In this document: piece by piece, positions 59,797 to 64,000 of the stretch
How the letters are laid out: every line of letters begins with the position of its first letter
Position numbering within the stretch: the first letter of the stretch is position 1
DNA from: DATFMP01 sp035266845
GTDB lineage: Bacteria > SAR324 > JACQKK01
Length of the DNA stretch: 64,000 bases
Assembly: GCA_035266845.1 (NCBI GenBank)
Contig: DATFMP010000060.1
Coordinates: forward strand, 1-64,000
Direction of reading: 5' to 3'
Made by a program: the position numbers and the translations under genes
The notes under the pieces: generated by a model
The model's database searches: none
What the model saw: the letters and a program-made list of their open reading frames with translations, nothing else
What the model was told of the DNA's origin: nothing

Positions 59797-60731
59797 AGCG
59801 CCTCGCTCTGCTAATGCTCGTCGTGGGGCTGCTGGGGCCCGGGCTGCGCGCATGGGCCGCTCCGGCCATGCTGCTGGACCAGGTCAAGATCTCCGTGAAC
59901 GACAAGGCCGTCACGGAGCGGGAATACCAGCAGTTGCGCCAGCTCCAGACGCAGGAATACCGCCAGCAGTTTCAGGGACAGGAATTGCAGGATAAGCTGG
60001 CGCATCTGGACGAAGACCTGACCCAGCGCCTGACCGAGGACCTGCTGCTCGAATCCTACGCGGCGCGGCTGAAGATCGAAGTGAGCGACAAGGACATCGA
60101 GGACCGGGTGGACAACATCCTGCGCCGCCAGCCCGGCCTGCAGGAGATCTACACCGACGAGCAGCTCAAGTCCCTCGTGCTCAAGGACCTGCTGCGGCGC
60201 CGCGTGCTGGCCCGCGAGGTGGACGCCAAGGTGCACGTGACCCAGGAGGATGTGACCGCCGCCTGCCGCAAGCAGACCCAGAACAACCGCGAGGTGGACG
60301 TGGGGCACATCCTGATCCGCAACACGGACGCCGCGGCGCGCAAGGAGCTGATGGATATTCGCCAGCAGCTGCTGAGCGGTGCCAGCTTCGACCAGTTGGC
60401 CCTAAAGTACTCGCAGGATCCCAGCGTGAAGAGCAACAAGGGCCACCTGGGCTTCATCAGCCGCGGCCAGTTCGTGAAGCCCTTCGAGGATGCCGCCTTC
60501 TCCCTGCCCGTGGGCGCTGTCAGCGAGCCTGTGCAGACGCAGTTCGGTCTGCACCTGATCAAGGTGTTCGGACAGCGCACCAAGGGCCCCGTCAATTGCG
60601 ATAAGCTGGATTCCGTCACGCAGCAGTCGTTGGAGAACCAAGTGTTTGCCAAGAAGCGCCAGGAGCTTCTGCAGACCTTCATGACGCGGATTCGCAAGCA
60701 GGCCGAAATCACTTTGTTCGATACGAAATGA
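59793..60731 (+). CDS. SurA-like periplasmic peptidyl-prolyl isomerase
   Basis: A 312-residue exported chaperone starting at GTG. The signal peptide ends near RAWAAPAM. A SurA_N-type helical domain (residues 30-165, with VKISVNDKAVTEREYQQL) is followed by one parvulin domain (about 170-270: VGHILIRN, FDQLALKYSQDPSVKSNKGHLGF, FEDAAFSLPVGAVSEPVQTQFGLHLIKV). Canonical SurA has two parvulin domains, so this is a single-domain form like PrsA/PpiC. It is coupled by overlapping codons to genes on both sides, suggesting a role in folding an outer-membrane or exported client linked to its neighbours. Confidence 0.85.
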   Translation: MKRLALLMLVVGLLGPGLRAWAAPAMLLDQVKISVNDKAVTEREYQQLRQLQTQEYRQQFQGQELQDKLAHLDEDLTQRLTEDLLLESYAARLKIEVSDKDIEDRVDNILRRQPGLQEIYTDEQLKSLVLKDLLRRRVLAREVDAKVHVTQEDVTAACRKQTQNNREVDVGHILIRNTDAAARKELMDIRQQLLSGASFDQLALKYSQDPSVKSNKGHLGFISRGQFVKPFEDAAFSLPVGAVSEPVQTQFGLHLIKVFGQRTKGPVNCDKLDSVTQQSLENQVFAKKRQELLQTFMTRIRKQAEITLFDTK

Positions 60732-62905
60732 TGCCGCCCTCCCGCCCCATCGCTGCCCTGCGGGCCTTGCTGCCGGGCCTGCTGGTGCTGGCCCTGCTGG
60801 CCGCACCCGGCTTGGCGCGTGCCCAGAGCTATCTGAGCGAGCTGCCCCAGGGGCCCGCGACACCACCTGCCGCGGTCGCGCCGGCCGCCGCGGGCACAGT
60901 GGCACCCGAGGCGGACCTGATGCACGTGCCGCTGGATACCCTGTTCGCCATGGTGAGCCAGGGCCGGGGGCACGAGGCCTATCCGGCGCTCAAGGCACGC
61001 TTCGACGACGAGATGGTGCAGGCCGCGCGCACGCCTGGCACGGACCCCAACCAGTTGCGCAAGACGTACCTGATCAACCTGCTGCGCGCCGGGGAGGGCC
61101 TGGCGACGCCGGCGGACCAGGAACAGACGGCTCGCGCGTTCACGGACTATTACCCGGACGACGATCAGTTTCCGCTGGCGTTCTTCTACTTGAACGAGGC
61201 GCTGTTCCAGCAGGGCAAGCCGCTGGAGCAGTCGTTCTTCTTCGACCAGCAGGCGATGGCCTCCCTGCCCGGCTGGGTGCAGACGCGCTTCCTGCGCATG
61301 CTGGCGGAGAACGCGGCGCGGCAGGGGCACTACGCCGATGCGGCCTCGTATCTGGTGACCGAGCAGCAGAGCTACACTGGCCTGCGCCAGACGACGCAGC
61401 CGGAGATCGAGGACATGCTGGAGCGCATGGACGATCCCGATGCGCTGATGACCTTCCTGCAGCAGCACGACTCCACGCCCTGGCTCGTGCAGCGCGAGCC
61501 GTTCCTGATGGCCAAGGTGCTGCTCAACGGCGGCCAGCTTGACCAGGCACTGCTCAAGCTGGATGCGATCCTGGCCCAGGGTCAGGCCACCAGCGCGGCC
61601 GACCTGAAGTTCGTCAACGACCTGAAGCAGGAAATCCGCGCCCGCGTGGCCACACGACCAGACCGCATCGGCGTGCTGCTGCCGCTCGGCAGCTCGGCCT
61701 CCGTGTTGCGCGAGCTGGCGCTGGAGACACTGGACGGCCTGCGCATGGCAGTGCAGTTCCCGGATACGCAGGGATCGCTCACGGCGCGGCTCAGTCGCGT
61801 GCTGGGGCAGGACCTGCAGACGATCCGGACGGCCGGCAAGGCCGGCCCGCCCGTGCCGCAACGGCGCTACGAGCTGGTGATCCGCGACACGGCGAACAGC
61901 CCGCAGCGGGCCGCGAAGGAGGTCGCCTCGCTGGTGCAGGACGATCACGTGATCGCCATCATCGGGCCCATCGCCCGCGCGGAATCCGCGGCAGCCGCGG
62001 CCAAGGCGGAAGAACTGGGCGTGCCGCTGATCTCCCTGTCGCTCTCGCTGGATATTCCGCCCGGCTCGAAGTTCGTGTTCCGGCACAGCAAGAGCCAGGA
62101 GGAGGAGGTGCGGGATCTGGTGCGCTACAGCGTGGACTACCTGCACGACCGGCGGTTCGCGATCCTGTATCCGGACACGGCCTACGGGCACACTATGTCC
62201 ACCCTGTTCTGGCAGCAGGTGGAGCAGCGCGGTGGCAAGGTGGTGGCCGTGGCGCCCTTCGAGCCCTCCGCCCGGGTGACCCGGCAGAGCCGCGATGCGG
62301 TGGGGCTCAAGGAGATCTTCGCCCGCTTCACCGGCCTGGACCGCTACCAGTCGCCGGAGGACCAGGCGCTGCTGAGCACCGTGGGCGATTCCCACCCCGA
62401 TCCCATCGTGGACTTCGACGCGCTGTATATCCCCGTGGGGCCGGACGGCATCCAGGATCTGCAGCTCATCGCACCGTACCCGGTCACGGTGGATGCCGAG
62501 CACGTGCAGTTGCTGGGCAGCCGCTTTTGGAACGACAGCTCGGTGCTGGTGGCGGGCGATGGCAAGCTGGACGGTGCGGTATTCGTGGACGCGTTCGATC
62601 TGACCAGCGCCAATCCCAAGGTGGAGGCGTTCCATGCGCGTCACCGCATGTTCTTCGGCCACCATGCGCAGTATCGTCCGCCCACCTACTACACCGGGCT
62701 GGGCTACGACACGGCGAACCTGCTGATGTCGCTGCTGAATAACTCGCACAATCACAGCCGCAAGGCGTTGCGCGATGCCCTGGTGAGCATGGATCCGTTC
62801 TTTGGCGTGACCGGCTGGACCCGCTTCAAAGAGAACGGCGAGGCGGAGAAGGAGTCCATGTTTTTCCGCATCAACGGCAACGAGATCCAGCGCCTGCTGC
62901 CCTGA
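60728..62905 (+). CDS. LpoA-like periplasmic-binding-fold protein
   Basis: A 725-residue exported protein. A signal peptide ends near LARAQS; no lipobox is present, so it is soluble or loosely attached. Residues 50-310 form a TPR-like helical domain (FYLNEALFQQGKPLEQSFF; LMAKVLLNGGQLDQALLKLDAIL). From about 315 on it has a type I periplasmic-binding fold (RIGVLLPLGSSASVLRELALETLDGLRMA; HVIAIIGPIARAESAAAAAKAEELGVPLISL; YPDTAYGHTM). This combination is that of LpoA, the outer-membrane activator of PBP1A, although the missing lipid anchor is unusual. It overlaps the parvulin gene by ATGA. Confidence 0.8.
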   Translation: MMPPSRPIAALRALLPGLLVLALLAAPGLARAQSYLSELPQGPATPPAAVAPAAAGTVAPEADLMHVPLDTLFAMVSQGRGHEAYPALKARFDDEMVQAARTPGTDPNQLRKTYLINLLRAGEGLATPADQEQTARAFTDYYPDDDQFPLAFFYLNEALFQQGKPLEQSFFFDQQAMASLPGWVQTRFLRMLAENAARQGHYADAASYLVTEQQSYTGLRQTTQPEIEDMLERMDDPDALMTFLQQHDSTPWLVQREPFLMAKVLLNGGQLDQALLKLDAILAQGQATSAADLKFVNDLKQEIRARVATRPDRIGVLLPLGSSASVLRELALETLDGLRMAVQFPDTQGSLTARLSRVLGQDLQTIRTAGKAGPPVPQRRYELVIRDTANSPQRAAKEVASLVQDDHVIAIIGPIARAESAAAAAKAEELGVPLISLSLSLDIPPGSKFVFRHSKSQEEEVRDLVRYSVDYLHDRRFAILYPDTAYGHTMSTLFWQQVEQRGGKVVAVAPFEPSARVTRQSRDAVGLKEIFARFTGLDRYQSPEDQALLSTVGDSHPDPIVDFDALYIPVGPDGIQDLQLIAPYPVTVDAEHVQLLGSRFWNDSSVLVAGDGKLDGAVFVDAFDLTSANPKVEAFHARHRMFFGHHAQYRPPTYYTGLGYDTANLLMSLLNNSHNHSRKALRDALVSMDPFFGVTGWTRFKENGEAEKESMFFRINGNEIQRLLP

Positions 62906-62933
62906 GGCGGTACGTCGGGGGGTGCTCCCTACG

Positions 62934-64000
62934 CTATGCCGGGTGCGTGGGCGCCGCTGCGGTGGCGGCGGCCGCGGGTCGCTGCGGTGGCTTGAGGAAG
63001 GCCACCGCGATACCGAAGCCCAGCGGCAGGAAGGCCAGCAGCCCCACCGCCGCGTGGTAGCTCCCCAACAGGTCGTAGGCGATGCCGAAGGGCAGCGCCC
63101 CCAGCGACGCGCCAATGATGCCGATGGTGAGCGCAGGGCCCTGGATACCACCCAGGTGGCGCCGGCCGAAGTAGCGCGGCCAGACGTAGTTGGCGTTGGT
63201 CATCGCACCGCCGGAGGTGACGCCCAGCAGCATCGCGTAGATCACCGCGGTGAACGTATCGTGCAGGTTGTACATCACGCCCAGTGCCACGCCGTTGATC
63301 AGGATGCCGCCGGCCAGCACGAATCGCGTGGGCAGGCGGTCCAGCAGCAGCCCGAACAGCAACATGGCAACGACCATGCTGACCGAGGTCACCGAGAACA
63401 TGTCTGCCGCCAGTCGCGCGGAGAGCCCCTGCTGCAGGAAGTACTGCACGTGGTAGATGTACATGCCGGTGATGAGGGCCGAGGGAATGGCCATCGCTAC
63501 CGCAAGAATCCAAAACGTGTGGGTGTGCAGGGCCTCGCGCGGCGTCCAGCTCACTTCATCGGCGCTGACGGCGGGCGGGTCGGCCGGGCCCGCAGGATCC
63601 GTGGCGGCCGCGGTCGAGGGCCGCACGCCGTCCGGCAGCAGGCCCAGGTCGTCCGGCCGATCGATCATGAGCAGCAGCACGGCCGGAATCAGCAGCATCC
63701 AGACCCACAGTCCCATCCACACCCAGGTCTGTCGCCAGCCCACGGTTGCGATGAGCCGCTCCACCACGGGGGGATAGGCTGCCAAGCCAACCGCGAAGCC
63801 CAGCGAGGTTACACTGAGGGCCAGTCCGCGGCGGCGCGAGAACCACTGCGAAACCAGGTTGACGGCCGACAGCGACAGCGAGCCTTGCCCGAGGAACCGC
63901 ACGAACGTGAATGCGAAGAACAGCGCCACGACGTTCCGCGCCAGGGGAAACGCGAGGCAGACGCCGCCCAGCAGGAAGGCGATGGTGGCGATCAGGCGCC
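62934..64000 (-). CDS. MFS transporter (5' end outside window)
   Basis: The frame is open from the window edge to the stop at 62934-62936, giving at least 355 residues. About ten membrane helices are visible, with the central cytoplasmic loop (PDGVRPSTAAATDPAGP) between the two halves. FSRRRGLALSVTSLGFAVG and FGRRHLGGIQGP are the usual MFS inter-helix motifs, the first being like the oxalate/formate or monocarboxylate transporter branch. The substrate cannot be assigned. The gene is convergent with the LpoA-like gene. Confidence 0.85.
   Translation of the reverse strand, partial: RLIATIAFLLGGVCLAFPLARNVVALFFAFTFVRFLGQGSLSLSAVNLVSQWFSRRRGLALSVTSLGFAVGLAAYPPVVERLIATVGWRQTWVWMGLWVWMLLIPAVLLLMIDRPDDLGLLPDGVRPSTAAATDPAGPADPPAVSADEVSWTPREALHTHTFWILAVAMAIPSALITGMYIYHVQYFLQQGLSARLAADMFSVTSVSMVVAMLLFGLLLDRLPTRFVLAGGILINGVALGVMYNLHDTFTAVIYAMLLGVTSGGAMTNANYVWPRYFGRRHLGGIQGPALTIGIIGASLGALPFGIAYDLLGSYHAAVGLLAFLPLGFGIAVAFLKPPQRPAAAATAAAPTHPA

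Overview
The window comes from a high-GC, Gram-negative, probably aerobic or facultative bacterium. Lipid A synthesis (lpxD), SurA-like and TPR envelope proteins, beta-barrel proteins and several lipoproteins show an outer membrane. apaH, rsmB, sfsA, rppH and E. coli-type hemN and hemC fit a gamma- or betaproteobacterium; no rRNA is present to settle this. No tRNA, rRNA, CRISPR array, transposase or prophage was found. Most of the window is ordinary chromosome with short operons, overlapping stop/start codons and many long antisense ORFs caused by the GC content.

Layout. 1-7457: a metzincin-type lipoprotein, an FNR-like regulator with four candidate cluster cysteines, a MerR regulator, a HAD phosphatase, a DsbA-like isomerase and the fused B12-dependent isobutyryl-CoA mutase IcmF. 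7569-13700: a lipoprotein, a VTT-like membrane protein, apaH, a COG4315-type secreted protein, sfsA and two tandem paralogous beta-barrel proteins. 14120-19293: rsmB, the ogt-alkA alkylation-repair pair and a CheA-like kinase. 19360-25917: a phosphoesterase-like/tetraheme cytochrome, a lipoprotein-TPR pair, a haem-binding protein, rppH and a second HAD phosphatase. 26045-31128: hemN behind an FNR-type promoter, a small protein with an operator-like promoter, a metallo-beta-lactamase-fold hydrolase, rpiA, tatB and rsfS. 31250-36393: a 190-bp palindromic element, an adenylate cyclase with a MshEN-like domain, a DUF1445 hydro-lyase, a CpxP-like protein and an aminotransferase.

36651-40370 encodes a 1,239-residue protein of no recognised family. 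Next come an acetyltransferase, a LysE-type exporter, dxs, a 4-hydroxybutyryl-CoA dehydratase-like enzyme, an APH-fold kinase and dapD. 48067-48994 holds two more small proteins of the kind seen at 27778, one under a CIRCE-like repeat. Then nrdJ (B12-dependent ribonucleotide reductase), a palindrome-dense spacer, lpxD, a 129-residue protein followed by a PEP-synthase homologue lacking key active-site residues, hemC, a three-gene envelope operon (LolA-like, SurA-like, LpoA-like) and the C-terminal part of an MFS transporter.

How it fits together. B12 dependence is shared by IcmF and NrdJ. Oxygen-responsive haem synthesis is suggested by the FNR-like regulator and the hemN promoter. The least-explained material is the family of three roughly 60-residue proteins, two of them with an inverted repeat inside the core promoter; the 1,239-residue protein; and the 129-residue protein/degenerate PEP-synthase pair.
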